Below are positions 27,199 to 35,746 of a stretch of 64,000 nt of DNA, in pieces. The first letter of the stretch is position 1. Each line of letters opens with the position of its first letter. The notes beneath the pieces are model-generated. The model saw only the letters and a program-made list of their open reading frames with translations, searched no databases and had not been told where the DNA came from. Source of the DNA: Thermoanaerobaculum sp. (GTDB taxonomy: Bacteria; Acidobacteriota; Thermoanaerobaculia; Multivoradales; UBA5704). Position numbers and translations under genes: made by a program. The DNA is taken from contig JAJKHS010000053.1 in assembly GCA_021154885.1 (NCBI GenBank), positions 1 to 64,000 of the forward strand, written 5' to 3'.

Positions 27199-27290
27199 AA
27201 GGGACTTCAGGGACAACAGGGACTTCAGGGACAAGGAATAGGATCTCTTTCTTCGTCCCTGCTGTCCCTGGAGTCCTTAAAGTCCTTGCT
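27199..27290. repeat. GGGAC-unit inverted repeat downstream of the exporter operon
   Basis: Units of GGGACTTCA and GGGACAACA run 27201-27234, and complementary CGTCCCTGCTGTCCCTGGAG units run 27254-27286. The right arm is nearly identical to that of the 10963-11059 palindrome. It starts a few bases after the stop of the permease gene and may terminate transcription. Confidence 0.7.
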
Positions 27291-27317
27291 TTGGCTTCTC
27301 TCGTGATCAGGAGACGA

Positions 27318-27734
27318 TCAGTTCCCCAACTTCCGCCACCAGCCCCAGCCGAAAACAACTGTCAGGTAGCACCACAGCAGGGTCGCCAAAACGTGCAGCA
27401 CCGTTTTGCGGCGGTTGCCGCGCCAGAGGCTGCGGTCGTAAATGAATTGCTGCGTGATCAGGCGCAATCCCCAGAACAGGGTGAGCCCGCCGAGCACCGC
27501 GGTTGCCAGCCGCGAGGGGGCCACCAGGTCGGCGGCGAAGCCCAGGGCCAGCACGCCGAAGAGGATCAGGATCAGCATGATGAAGCCCACGTGCACGAGG
27601 AAGACCTGACGGTTGAGCAGGGTCAGCTTGGCCAGATCCTCCTTCCAGCCGAGCTGCTTTGGAAAGAACACGTGCGCCGCGGCGAGCAGGAGCAGCAGGG
27701 CTCCGGCGATCCGCAGGTGGAGCTCCAGGCTCAC
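27318..27734 (-). CDS. Four-TM membrane protein of unknown function
   Basis: The 138-residue product is almost all hydrophobic, with about four transmembrane helices (IAGALLLLLAAAHVFFP, VGFIMLILILFGVLALGFA, LGGLTLFWGLRL, LLWCYLTVVFGWGWW). The GTG start at 27734 overlaps the stop of the upstream methyltransferase gene (GTGA). It is the last gene of a minus-strand cluster of membrane-linked enzymes. Confidence 0.65.
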   Translation of the reverse strand: MSLELHLRIAGALLLLLAAAHVFFPKQLGWKEDLAKLTLLNRQVFLVHVGFIMLILILFGVLALGFAADLVAPSRLATAVLGGLTLFWGLRLITQQFIYDRSLWRGNRRKTVLHVLATLLWCYLTVVFGWGWWRKLGN

Positions 27735-28516
27735 GGCCGCTTCTCCAGCACCAGGACCATGACGAAGGGCGTGATGCGGAAGTCCTCGCGCACGGCGAGG
27801 TCCGCGGCGGCGGCGAGGCGCAGCCACTCGCGGCGGGGGAGGAAGTGGAGGAACCCCGGCCCGAAGGCGAGGAAGTTCCAGCCGTCCCGCACGTGCTCGA
27901 CGAGCACCGCCCGGCCGCCGGGTGCGAGCGCGTGGGCGATCTCCAGAAAGAATTGGCGGCGCCCCTCCGGCTGGCGCAGCTCGTGCGCGGCGAAAATGAG
28001 GAAGATCCCGTCTTGCGAGCCGCCGGCGAGCGGCAGCGCGCGGAAGTCTACCGGCGTGGCGGCGCGGTCGAGCGACAGCCGGCGCGCCCGCACGATGGAG
28101 GGCTCCGTCATCTCCGCCGCGTCGTAGAAGTCGAGGACCGTGCCGCCCGCCTGGGGAAAGATCCGCGCCAGGGCGCCGGAGGTCTCGTCGAGCCCGGCGT
28201 GGAGGCTCGCCCATCGCCGCGGCGGCGCGGGCAGCAGGCGCCCGAGCCACTCCCATTGGCTGAGCGGCGAAAGGTCGTAGATCCAGTGGGAGGCGAGCAG
28301 CGAGGAGGCCGACCAGAGCAGGCCGGCCGCGGCGCCGGCCAGGGCGAGGACGGCGAGTGGCCGAGGGAGCGGCAGGACGGCCACGGCGAGGATCACCGCC
28401 AGCGCGGCGGCGCCGGTCTTCACGAACATCGGCCGGTTGAAGCGCAGGATCTGGAGCATGCCGTGGTATCTGCCAGGCGGACCCGGCTGAACCTGCGACT
28501 CGGCGACGGCGCTCAT
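27731..28516 (-). CDS. Membrane-anchored class I SAM methyltransferase-like protein
   Basis: Two N-terminal TM helices (residues about 33-70) precede a Rossmann-like domain (GTVLDFYDAAEMTEPSIVRA, GIFLIFAAHELRQPEGRRQF, HALAPGGRAVLVEHVRDGWN), the last block being typical of methyltransferases. The first glycine motif is degenerate, so SAM binding is likely but not certain. Its ATG overlaps the stop of the DUF2071 gene by four bases. Confidence 0.7.
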   Translation of the reverse strand: MSAVAESQVQPGPPGRYHGMLQILRFNRPMFVKTGAAALAVILAVAVLPLPRPLAVLALAGAAAGLLWSASSLLASHWIYDLSPLSQWEWLGRLLPAPPRRWASLHAGLDETSGALARIFPQAGGTVLDFYDAAEMTEPSIVRARRLSLDRAATPVDFRALPLAGGSQDGIFLIFAAHELRQPEGRRQFFLEIAHALAPGGRAVLVEHVRDGWNFLAFGPGFLHFLPRREWLRLAAAADLAVREDFRITPFVMVLVLEKRP

Positions 28517-29277
28517 GTCTCCGCTCCTCCCGGCAGCGGCTCGCAGATTCCCCGCTCCCAGCGGTAGGGCACGTCCTGGAGGTGGAAGGCGTTGGCGAGC
28601 ACCGGCCGCTCGCGGGCGAACGGCGGATGTGCGAGGAAGGTGCATGTGCGCACCTCGACGGCGACCGGCTCCGGGTTCCACTGCCGCCGCACCCCCTGAA
28701 TGCGCACGATCGAGTGCGTCTCCGCCTCGTAATCGAAAGTGAAGGGGAGGGGCCCCGCGAATTTTCGGGCCGCGTGGAGGTTCGGGAAGGGGGAACCCGC
28801 GGGCAGGGGAGCGGGTTTGCCGGCGAGGTCGGCGATCACGTGCAAGTCAGCCTCGCCACCGGTCTGGATCCGCACCTCCAAGCTGCCGTCCTCCTCCCGG
28901 ACCTGCGCGTCGCACTTGACGTAGTGATAGTGGGTGAGGGCGTTGCCGGCGAGCACCATGAGCTCGCGGTCTGTATCGCTGCGCAGGATGCGCAGACCGC
29001 GCAGCGACCGCCCGGCCGCCGTGCGGAAACGCGAGAAGATGCGGTAGCCGGTGAGAAAGAAATCCTGTCCCAGGGCGGCCGGCACGCCCACGGGCCGCAG
29101 CCCCTCCGTCTGCACCAGGGCGATGGCCAGGAATCCGAGACCCTGGTACGTGTCGAGCGTCAGGCCCGGCGCCAGCAGGGGGACGAGCACCCGCTCCGGA
29201 AAGGCATAGGTCAACACCAGGCAGTGCCGGAAAAAGGCGCGGACCGGAAACGGGTGCCGCTTGAGCAAGTGGAGCAT
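28513..29277 (-). CDS. DUF2071 family protein
   Basis: The 254-residue protein matches DUF2071/YqjF-like proteins (RHCLVLTYAFPERVLVPLL, GFLAIALVQTEGLRP, DFFLTGYRIFSRFRT, RGLRILRSDTD). These have an acetoacetate-decarboxylase-like fold; their function is not established. It is coupled to the methyltransferase gene and lies downstream of the DoxX-DUF3419 gene on the same strand, with a repeat in the 139-base gap. Confidence 0.8.
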   Translation of the reverse strand: MLHLLKRHPFPVRAFFRHCLVLTYAFPERVLVPLLAPGLTLDTYQGLGFLAIALVQTEGLRPVGVPAALGQDFFLTGYRIFSRFRTAAGRSLRGLRILRSDTDRELMVLAGNALTHYHYVKCDAQVREEDGSLEVRIQTGGEADLHVIADLAGKPAPLPAGSPFPNLHAARKFAGPLPFTFDYEAETHSIVRIQGVRRQWNPEPVAVEVRTCTFLAHPPFARERPVLANAFHLQDVPYRWERGICEPLPGGAET

Positions 29278-29292
29278 CCGTTTTCTATTTTA

Positions 29293-29428
29293 CCCTGGGA
29301 GCGCCGGCATCCCCTCGCCCGGGATTGAAATCCCGGGCTACCGACGGTGTCCCCTCCGGGGTCCCAAGAATCGTTCTTGCTGGTCCCGCAGGGACTACCT
29401 TGGGTAGCCCGGGATTTCAATCCCGGGT
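29293..29428. repeat. Inverted repeat of CCCGGGATTGAAATCCCGGG words plus half of a second repeat family
   Basis: The palindromic word CCCGGGATTGAAATCCCGGG occurs at about 29320-29339 and again, inverted, at about 29408-29427. A CCCTGGGAGCGCCGGC word (the 17693 family) lies at 29293. Part of the same CCCGGGATTGAAAT word forms the outer tips of the large inverted repeat at 48301-48726. The stop codon of the adjacent DUF3419 gene (TGA of GGGATTGA) lies inside it. Confidence 0.75.
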
Positions 29429-30691
29429 GTGGAGGTGCTCCGCAGTGTTCACCTCGATCGACCCCCAGAGCGGCGACCGGTCGCGCGCCGCCCACTCGGC
29501 GGCCTGGCCATCGCGCGGCTCGCCGAAGCTGCGCAGCACCAGGACGGCCCCCGGCGCGGCGGCGTGGCGGACGGCGGCGAGGAGCCGCTCGCCATAGGCC
29601 GGGGGAGCGGCGTCCAGGATGTTCGAGAGCGTGAAGCCGTCGAACCGGCAGGGCGGACCGCTCGCGAGGTACTCGGCCGCGTCGGCGCAGAGGAACTCGA
29701 CGCCGGGATTCCCTCCGCCGGCCGGCTCCGCTTCGATCGCCGGCGGGTCTTCGCCCAGCAGCAGCCGCCAAACGTAAGGATTTTCCCGGTTCGGATGGTT
29801 CGCCCAAGTGCGTTCCAGGCGGCTGAGGATCACCAGGTCGAAGCGCGGCGGGACGAAACTGACGAAGCTGCGGTCGTGCGCCAACCGCAGCAGGGCCTTG
29901 TGCAAGCCGATGCGCAGGAGCAATCGCAACCGGAGATTGTCGAGCCGCCGGTGCCAGAAGGCCATCTGCTCTCCGGGCACGCTGAGGAGGAGAAACTCGC
30001 GAAGATCGCGCGTGCGCAGGCCGAGCCAGGGCAGAAGCCGCCGTGCCATCGCTTGTTGCCGGTCGACGACGCCCGGGCCCGGTCGCGCCCCCGCCGCCCG
30101 AGCTCGCGCGTATTCGATCTGTGCCGGATTGACGTCCACCGCCGTGACGTGGAACCCACTGCGGGCGAGCGCCAGGGCGGTGTCGCCGGACGAGGCGATG
30201 CAGAAGATCCTGCTTCCCGGGTGGAAGGCCGCGGCCTCGATCCGCCAGTCCTCATGCATGCGGCCGAAGAGGAGCTGCGGCGGGCCGGATCGGCCGTCGA
30301 GCCGGCCGCGGCTCCAGGGCGTAGCGTCGGTGTTTCCGCGCTCCGCCGTCCGTCCCGCCACCAGCCAGGCGAGAGTGAGGAAGGCAAGGTTCTGCGTGAT
30401 CATGGCGCCCGGATCGGCGATGTGCTCGCGCCCCCAGAGGAGCCCGCCGCCGTTCATCCCCACGAGCAGGAGCGTCTGCGCCAACGCCGCCAGCCGGGGC
30501 CGCCACCCGGAGAGCACCCAGACGGCGAGCCCGACCTCGATCGTGCCCAGCCCTGCCAGCACGACCGTGCCGGCCCCGCCCGCCAGCCACGGCACCGCCT
30601 GCACGATCGCCCGATGCCCCGGGCAGCGGCCGAGCAGCTTGCACCACAGGCCCTGGTAGAGCCAGACGAGAGCGACGGCGAGGCGGGGCAT
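29417..30691 (-). CDS. DoxX-like membrane domain fused to DUF3419 (BtaA-like) transferase
   Basis: Residues 1-125 are a DoxX-like four-helix membrane domain (VALVWLYQGLWCKLLGRCPG, TIEVGLAVWVLSGWRPRLAA). Residues about 140-424 are DUF3419, the BtaA family that moves the aminocarboxypropyl group of SAM to diacylglycerol in betaine lipid synthesis; the SAM site is IASSGDTALALARSG with DVNPAQIEYA. The ATG at 30691 is chosen because the membrane domain begins there. The final residues (TRD and stop) come from an interspersed repeat, so the true end may have been altered. A lipid head-group role is inference from family. Confidence 0.8.
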   Translation of the reverse strand: MPRLAVALVWLYQGLWCKLLGRCPGHRAIVQAVPWLAGGAGTVVLAGLGTIEVGLAVWVLSGWRPRLAALAQTLLLVGMNGGGLLWGREHIADPGAMITQNLAFLTLAWLVAGRTAERGNTDATPWSRGRLDGRSGPPQLLFGRMHEDWRIEAAAFHPGSRIFCIASSGDTALALARSGFHVTAVDVNPAQIEYARARAAGARPGPGVVDRQQAMARRLLPWLGLRTRDLREFLLLSVPGEQMAFWHRRLDNLRLRLLLRIGLHKALLRLAHDRSFVSFVPPRFDLVILSRLERTWANHPNRENPYVWRLLLGEDPPAIEAEPAGGGNPGVEFLCADAAEYLASGPPCRFDGFTLSNILDAAPPAYGERLLAAVRHAAAPGAVLVLRSFGEPRDGQAAEWAARDRSPLWGSIEVNTAEHLHTRD

Positions 30692-30869
30692 GAGGGGAGT
30701 GTAGCGAATTGGCTGGCGAAGGCTCTGGGAAGCCGGGGACAGCAGCCCCTTCCGCCAGCCGGCCGACCTGCCGGCTTTTTCGCAGCCGTTTTCTTGGTCG
30801 CCGCCTTGGAGCCCGAGCGGAGCGCAACTGCTAAGATCGCGGCTCCACGAACTTTGGAAGGAGGAAACG

Positions 30870-31052
30870 ATGAAGAAGACCGCCAAAAAGCTGAGCCTCA
30901 GCCGGGAGACCGTACAACGCCTCGACGTCCAGGGGGGCGCCGGTGCCGGCTTCGACTCGTGCGTCCAGAGCTGCTATCTCGTCTCGTGCGGGGACACGAC
31001 GTGCACGGCCTCGACGTGTGCGAAGGACGAGAAGCAGGTGATCGGCAACTAG
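30870..31052 (+). CDS. RiPP precursor, class I lanthipeptide-like leader, five S/T-Cys pairs (60 aa)
   Basis: AAGGAGG lies six bases before the ATG. The leader has KLSLSRETVQRL, which lines up residue by residue with the leader of the peptide at 23154 (K-L-x-L-x-R-E-T-x-x-x-L), then a GG at residues 22-23. The core holds five cysteines (31, 35, 40, 45, 50), and every one is directly preceded by Ser or Thr (SC, SC, SC, TC, TC). No modification enzyme is adjacent. A long palindrome directly follows the stop. It is best read as an orphan class I lanthipeptide-type precursor. Confidence 0.8.
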   Translation: MKKTAKKLSLSRETVQRLDVQGGAGAGFDSCVQSCYLVSCGDTTCTASTCAKDEKQVIGN

Positions 31053-31060
31053 GTTTTCCT

Positions 31061-31176
31061 AGGGTAGGGCGGGTCTGGACGGGCGGGAGGGGGCTCGACC
31101 CGCCCTGCTACGCCGAAATCGTCCTCCCCAGGGCGGGTCGAGCCCCCAACCTGCCGTCCAGACCCGCCCCTACCCT
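31061..31176. terminator. Large bidirectional hairpin between converging genes
   Basis: Arms of about 46 bases (31062-31107 and 31129-31176) are complementary with a few mismatches (GGGCGGGTCTGGACGG and GGGGGCTCGACCCGCCCT words). It starts nine bases after the stop of the RiPP precursor and ends 24 bases before the stop of the gene on the other strand, a good position for a shared terminator. Confidence 0.7.
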
Positions 31177-31199
31177 AAACATCAAGGCCAACGTTGTCG

Positions 31200-31730
31200 C
31201 TACCTCACCTCGAACGACGCCTCGGAGCGGGACTCGGCGCCGCTGTTGCGGTCGTGCGCCACGGCGACGACACGGTAGGTGCCCGCCGGGTCCTTGGACT
31301 CGATCGTGATTTTGATGTTGGGAATGCCGAGTTGGACAAACCCTTCATGAGGTGCCCGCTTGTTGCGCCAGAGATCGGAGGCCTTGCTGTTCTTGAACAT
31401 CCCTCCGCCCGGCATCACGCCCTGCACGTCGACGTCGACGTTGCAATTGCCTGCGGCGTCCGGCTTGCAGTCCTTGAAAAAGACGAATCCGACGAGGAGC
31501 TGGTCGCGCGGCGCGATGGTGACAGGCTGGGCTTCGGCGTACTTGCCATCCGCCCCCTTCGTGGGATGGACCACCTTGTCGGGCTCCGCCGTGACCAGGA
31601 GGCGGATTTCGAATTTGCCCGCGGCAGCCGGAGCCGCCGGGTTGGCCGGCTTGCCGGTCTTGGGGACAGCCGCCGGGACGAGCAGCAGGGCGGCGGCGAA
31701 CAAGCTGCGGTGATGACGATTCAAAAACAT
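31200..31730 (-). CDS. Exported protein of unknown function, paired with the VPS10 protein
   Basis: A signal peptide (RHHRSLFAAALLLVPAAV) is followed by a beta-rich domain of about 150 residues with two cysteines (FFKDCKPDAAGNCNVDVDVQ). The ATG at 31730 is chosen because AGGAGG lies just upstream. It follows the second VPS10/BNR gene by 33 bases on the same strand, so the two are probably one operon. The first VPS10 gene has no such partner. The fold suggests an immunoglobulin-like or transthyretin-like domain, with low certainty. Confidence 0.6.
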   Translation of the reverse strand: MFLNRHHRSLFAAALLLVPAAVPKTGKPANPAAPAAAGKFEIRLLVTAEPDKVVHPTKGADGKYAEAQPVTIAPRDQLLVGFVFFKDCKPDAAGNCNVDVDVQGVMPGGGMFKNSKASDLWRNKRAPHEGFVQLGIPNIKITIESKDPAGTYRVVAVAHDRNSGAESRSEASFEVR

Positions 31731-31763
31731 CGATCCTCCTGACGTTGAACGCTGCATCCTATC

Positions 31764-34700
31764 TCACACCACCGGCTGCAGACCGGCCGCGCGCAACTGA
31801 TTGCGGAGGTCGAGCAGGGGGCCGTTTTCCAGCGCCTGCCAGTCCGCGAGGGCTTTGTCCAGCCGCTTGCGATAGGTGTCGTAGACCTCGCGCTGCGGAG
31901 CGGTGGGGGCGCGGTCGGCGTTCTCCTGATCCGTGGCGAGCGGGGTCAGGGCGCGGGCGATGGTGGCGAGGTTGTCGTCCGAGGAGCCGGTCCCGAAACG
32001 GCCGACGTCGGTCAGGAGGCGCTTCACGGACTGCTGGAGCGCGGTGAGGTTCTGGCGGCTGGCGAGATCCTGATCGAGGGTCTTCAGACGCTTGGTCACG
32101 GCCTCGACCCGCTGCTGGGCGTCGGTGATCCTCTCCAGGGTCTGCGCGACCGCGTCGTAGAAGTCGCGCTGCGCCGTCAGGTCGGCGGGCGAGGCGCCGG
32201 AGCGCGGGTCCGCGAGCACGGTCAGGGGCGCGGTCTGTGTGCGGCCTTCCGCTTTCAGCCGGACCTCGTAAGTGCCCGGCAGGACGAAGAGCCCCTGCGG
32301 CAATTCGGGCGTGTCCGCCCCGGGGACCGCGGCGATCGAGTACTCGTATTCCTCCACCCGTGGCCGAGGGGAGCGGAGGTCCCAGGCGAAGCGGTTGTGC
32401 CCGGCGCGGGCCGGCAGCGCCGCCGGCGATTGCAGCCAGTCGTTGACGAAGTATTGCCTCCCCTCGGGCCGCTCGGGCGTCTCGTCGCTGCGGAAGCGGC
32501 GCACCGGCCGCCCCTGGCCGTCCACGATCTCCAGCGTCACCGGGCCCTTGACCGCCGCCGGCAACCAGTAATCGATCACCGCGCCAGAGGGCGGGTTGAG
32601 CGTCCGCGGCTCGTCGAGCGGCAGCGGCGTGTCGCGGTTCTGGTTGGCGCTCAGGCGATAGGCGGGAGCCGGCGGGAACAGCGTGAGGCCGGACGTCGCC
32701 GGCATTGCGATCGCCGCCGTGCCCAGACGGCGCAGCGGCGAGACGTCGTCCAGCACCCAGAGCGACCGCCCCTCGGTGGCGGCGATCAGGTCGTTGCCGT
32801 GGAGGGTGAGGTCGTTGACGCCCGTGGTGGGCAGGTTGAGCTGCAACGGCTGCCAGCTCCCGCCGTCGTCGAAGGAGACGAAGGCGCCCCGCCGCGTGCC
32901 GGCGAAGAGCAGCGTGGGGCGGACGGGGTCCTGGCGCACGACGCCCACGAAGTCGTCCTCGGGCAGGCCGGCGGTCGCGACGCGCCAGGTCTTGCCGAAG
33001 TCGTGAGTGACGTAGACGTAAGGATGGAAGTCGTCCATCCGATGGCGGTCGACGGCGGCGTAGGCGGTGCCGGCCGAGGTCGGCGAGGCGTCGATCTGGG
33101 CGACGCGGCTCCAGTCCGGGAGGCCGTGCGGGGTGACGTCCTGCCAGGTCTTGCCGTCGTCGCGGGTGAGGTGGATCAGGCCGACGTCGGTCCCGACCCA
33201 GACGAGGTCCTTCTCCACGGGGGATGGCGCGATGGTGGAGATGGCGCCGAAGCCGCAGGCCCGGGCGTGCGCCACGGGCACGTCGCCGGAGCAGTCCGCG
33301 GGCAGGGGGGAGGCGGCGCCCGTGAGGTCCGGGCTCACGATCTCCCAGCTCTGGCCGCCGTCGCCGGAGCGGAAGAGCACCTGGGCGCCTTGATAAATCG
33401 CGTGCGGCGGCAGCGGCGAGATCGCGACCGGCGTGATCCAACTGGTGCGGTAGCGGACGGACGTCGGCCGCTGGCCGTAGCTCGACACCGGCCAGGGCGC
33501 GACGTTCTGCACCTGCCCGGTCCGGGCGTCCCAGCGCGACAGCCGGCCGCCGAGGCCGCTGCCGTAGACGACGTCGGGATTGCCGGGGAAGGGGAGGTCG
33601 TAGTCCCGCTCGTCGCCGCCCACCGGATGCCAGTCGCGGAAGGTGAGCTGGCCGTAGTCGCTGCGGCTCACCACCGCCACCGTGCCGCTGTCCTGCTGGC
33701 CGCTGTAGATCCAGTAGGGGAAGCGATCGTCGGTGGCGACGTGGTAGAACTGGCCGGTCGGCTGGTTGTACCAGGTGCTCCAACTCGCGCCGCCGTTGAC
33801 GGTGACCACCGCTCCCTGGTCGCTGGCTGTGATCATCCTCTCCGGGTGGTCCGGGTCGATCCAGAGGAAATGGTAGTCGTCGCCGCCCGGAGCGCCGCGG
33901 AAGAAGGTGAAGGTCTTACCCCCGTCCGTCGAGCGCCGGATGGACTGCCCCATGACGTAGATCGTGTCCGCGTTTTTGGGATCGACGGTGACGCTCGCGA
34001 AGTACGCGCCGGCGAGGCCGCCGTCGGCGTTGACCTGCTGCCAGGTGCCGCCGCCGTCGTCCGAGCGGTAGAGCCCGGACGCGGCATCGGCGCGGCCGGC
34101 GTCGATCGTGGCATAGACCCTCCGGCCCTGGCTGCCGGGCGCCACGCTGAGGCCGATGCGTCCCAGGGGGCCGGCGGGCAGGCCGTGGCCGGTGAGCCGG
34201 GTCCAGGTCTTGCCGCCGTCCGTCGACTTGAAGATCCCGCTTCCCGGCCCGGTGTTGGGGATGAAGTAGGAGAGCCACGGGTAACCCCGGAACTGCCAGG
34301 TGGAGGCGAAGACCGTGTCCGGCGCCGAAGGGTCCGCCGCGAGATCCGCGGCGCCCGTGCTCTCGTCCACGAAGAGCACCCGGCTCCACGTCCTGCCGCC
34401 GTCCGTGGAGCGGTAGATGCCGCGCTCGCCGTTGGGCCCGAACTGGTGCCCCTGGGCGGCGACGAGCACCACGTCGGCGTTCCGGGGATCGACCCACAGG
34501 CGGCCGATGTGGCGGCTGTCGGCGAGCCCGCGATGCTCCCACGTCCGGCCGCCGTCGCCGGAGCGATAGACGCCGTTGCCGGAGGCGACGTCCCAGCGGG
34601 TGGTCACCTGGCCGGTGCCCACGTAGAGGACGGCCGGATCGCTGGGCGCGAGAGCGAGCGCCCCGATCGAAGCCGCGCCTTCGTGGTCGAAGAGCGGCTT

Positions 34701-34943
34701 CCAGGTGCGGCCGGCATCGGCGGTCACCCACACGCCGCCGTCGGCGGCGCCGATGTAGAACGTCTCCGGCTTGCCCGGAACCCCCACGGCGCTGGTGGCC
34801 CAGCCGCCGCGCAACGGGCCGGCGAGGCGCCAGCGCAGGGCCGAGTACGCATCCGGCGGCACGGTGGGCGCGGCAAGCGCGCCGGCCGCGGCTGCCAGGG
34901 CGAAGGTGACGGCGAGACATGAGGCGAGGCGGCAAAGGTTCAT
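31764..34943 (-). CDS. Exported VPS10/BNR-repeat 'sortilin-like' protein
   Basis: A signal peptide (LASCLAVTFALAAAAGALAA) precedes BNR/Asp-box repeats (GVWVTADAGRTWKPLFDHEG, GVYRSGDGGRTWEHRGL, GIYRSTDGGRTWSRVL) making two propellers, then the C-terminal domain ending LRNQLRAAGLQPVV. It is about 1059 residues from the ATG at 34943, which has GGAGG six bases upstream. It is a paralogue of the 13981-17610 protein and shows where that family normally ends. The function is not established; the 'glycosyl hydrolase' label in databases rests on the propeller repeats. Confidence 0.88.
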   Translation of the reverse strand: MNLCRLASCLAVTFALAAAAGALAAPTVPPDAYSALRWRLAGPLRGGWATSAVGVPGKPETFYIGAADGGVWVTADAGRTWKPLFDHEGAASIGALALAPSDPAVLYVGTGQVTTRWDVASGNGVYRSGDGGRTWEHRGLADSRHIGRLWVDPRNADVVLVAAQGHQFGPNGERGIYRSTDGGRTWSRVLFVDESTGAADLAADPSAPDTVFASTWQFRGYPWLSYFIPNTGPGSGIFKSTDGGKTWTRLTGHGLPAGPLGRIGLSVAPGSQGRRVYATIDAGRADAASGLYRSDDGGGTWQQVNADGGLAGAYFASVTVDPKNADTIYVMGQSIRRSTDGGKTFTFFRGAPGGDDYHFLWIDPDHPERMITASDQGAVVTVNGGASWSTWYNQPTGQFYHVATDDRFPYWIYSGQQDSGTVAVVSRSDYGQLTFRDWHPVGGDERDYDLPFPGNPDVVYGSGLGGRLSRWDARTGQVQNVAPWPVSSYGQRPTSVRYRTSWITPVAISPLPPHAIYQGAQVLFRSGDGGQSWEIVSPDLTGAASPLPADCSGDVPVAHARACGFGAISTIAPSPVEKDLVWVGTDVGLIHLTRDDGKTWQDVTPHGLPDWSRVAQIDASPTSAGTAYAAVDRHRMDDFHPYVYVTHDFGKTWRVATAGLPEDDFVGVVRQDPVRPTLLFAGTRRGAFVSFDDGGSWQPLQLNLPTTGVNDLTLHGNDLIAATEGRSLWVLDDVSPLRRLGTAAIAMPATSGLTLFPPAPAYRLSANQNRDTPLPLDEPRTLNPPSGAVIDYWLPAAVKGPVTLEIVDGQGRPVRRFRSDETPERPEGRQYFVNDWLQSPAALPARAGHNRFAWDLRSPRPRVEEYEYSIAAVPGADTPELPQGLFVLPGTYEVRLKAEGRTQTAPLTVLADPRSGASPADLTAQRDFYDAVAQTLERITDAQQRVEAVTKRLKTLDQDLASRQNLTALQQSVKRLLTDVGRFGTGSSDDNLATIARALTPLATDQENADRAPTAPQREVYDTYRKRLDKALADWQALENGPLLDLRNQLRAAGLQPVV

Positions 34944-35054
34944 GCAAGTCCTCCAGAGGAAATCGGCGATTGGGCGCACGGGATCTTATACACATCCTTG
35001 CCGGTTGATGCGACGTGCTGCTTCGTCGGATTCCCTGCATGTCGCACCGTCGGG

Positions 35055-35325
35055 GACCCTCATCACCCCGGCCCTCTTCTCCCGCCCCCTCCCAACCCCC
35101 CTCCCCGGGAGAAGAGGGAGAAAAGCAAAGAAGGGACGTAAAGGACGGCAAGGACCCCAAAGACGAAAGGCAAGACAGCTCCAACCGGGTTCCCCTCTCC
35201 CGCCCCCTCACCACCCCCCTCCCCGGGAGAGGGGAACCCGGTTGGAGCGACCTTGCTGGTCTCCCTCTTCTCCCGGGGAGGGGGGTTGGGAGGGGGCGGG
35301 AGAAGAGGGCCGGGGTGATGAGGGT
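35055..35325. repeat. Nested palindromic repeat, perfect 65-base outer arms
   Basis: The outer arms, 35055-35120 and 35261-35325, are essentially perfectly complementary (start GACCCTCATCACCCCGGCCC, end GGTGATGAGGGTC). Between them an inner pair (about 35178-35199 and 35222-35243, AACCGGGTTCCCCTCTCCC) can form a second hairpin. The element fills the gap between the divergent VPS10 gene and the small exported protein at 35747. It is the most complete copy of the CTCTTCTCCC family. Confidence 0.9.
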
Positions 35326-35746
35326 CTTGGCAAGGGGCCCTCGGAGGCCAAAGTTAGCGCCTATGGGGCCTCGGGTGGGGGCGCTCTGCGGCTCAGTCAG
35401 GCTCTGGCTGCCGCCCCGACCCACGCCCGAGCAGCCCCGCCAGTCCGGCTGGCCAGCCCTCGGGGCTGCAATGCAGCCCGGCGGGGCCGCGTTTTCGCCT
35501 CGAAATCCCATCTCGTCGCCCGGTCGGGCGGCGAGGTCGTTCCGGCGGGCCGCGAGACCGTTCCCCGGGGCCGTCAAACAGCCCCGATCGCTCCCTGGGC
35601 CGCCTCCCGGGGCCGCCTGCCCATTTCGCGGGGCGGACGACTCGCCCCGCGTAATGGGCAGGCGGCCCCCCGAATGCGCTCTTGAGCTTCGACCCGGGCG
35701 CAGGTCATAATCCGCCTGGTTCCAAGCCATCCAGAAAGGGGAAACC
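35326..35746. other. Non-coding region with strong hairpins
   Basis: No gene is supported here. GC-rich short inverted repeats are frequent. The strongest pairs 35609-35635 with 35643-35669 (27 bases, start GGGGCCGCCTGCCCATT, seven-base loop). The stretch around 35345-35385 resembles, in reverse, 53680-53720, next to another palindrome copy. Confidence 0.65.

Noticed and set aside
32397-34922. An 841-codon plus-strand open frame over the second VPS10 gene
   Set aside because: It is the antisense shadow of a gene with signal peptide and BNR repeats and shows no domain of its own.
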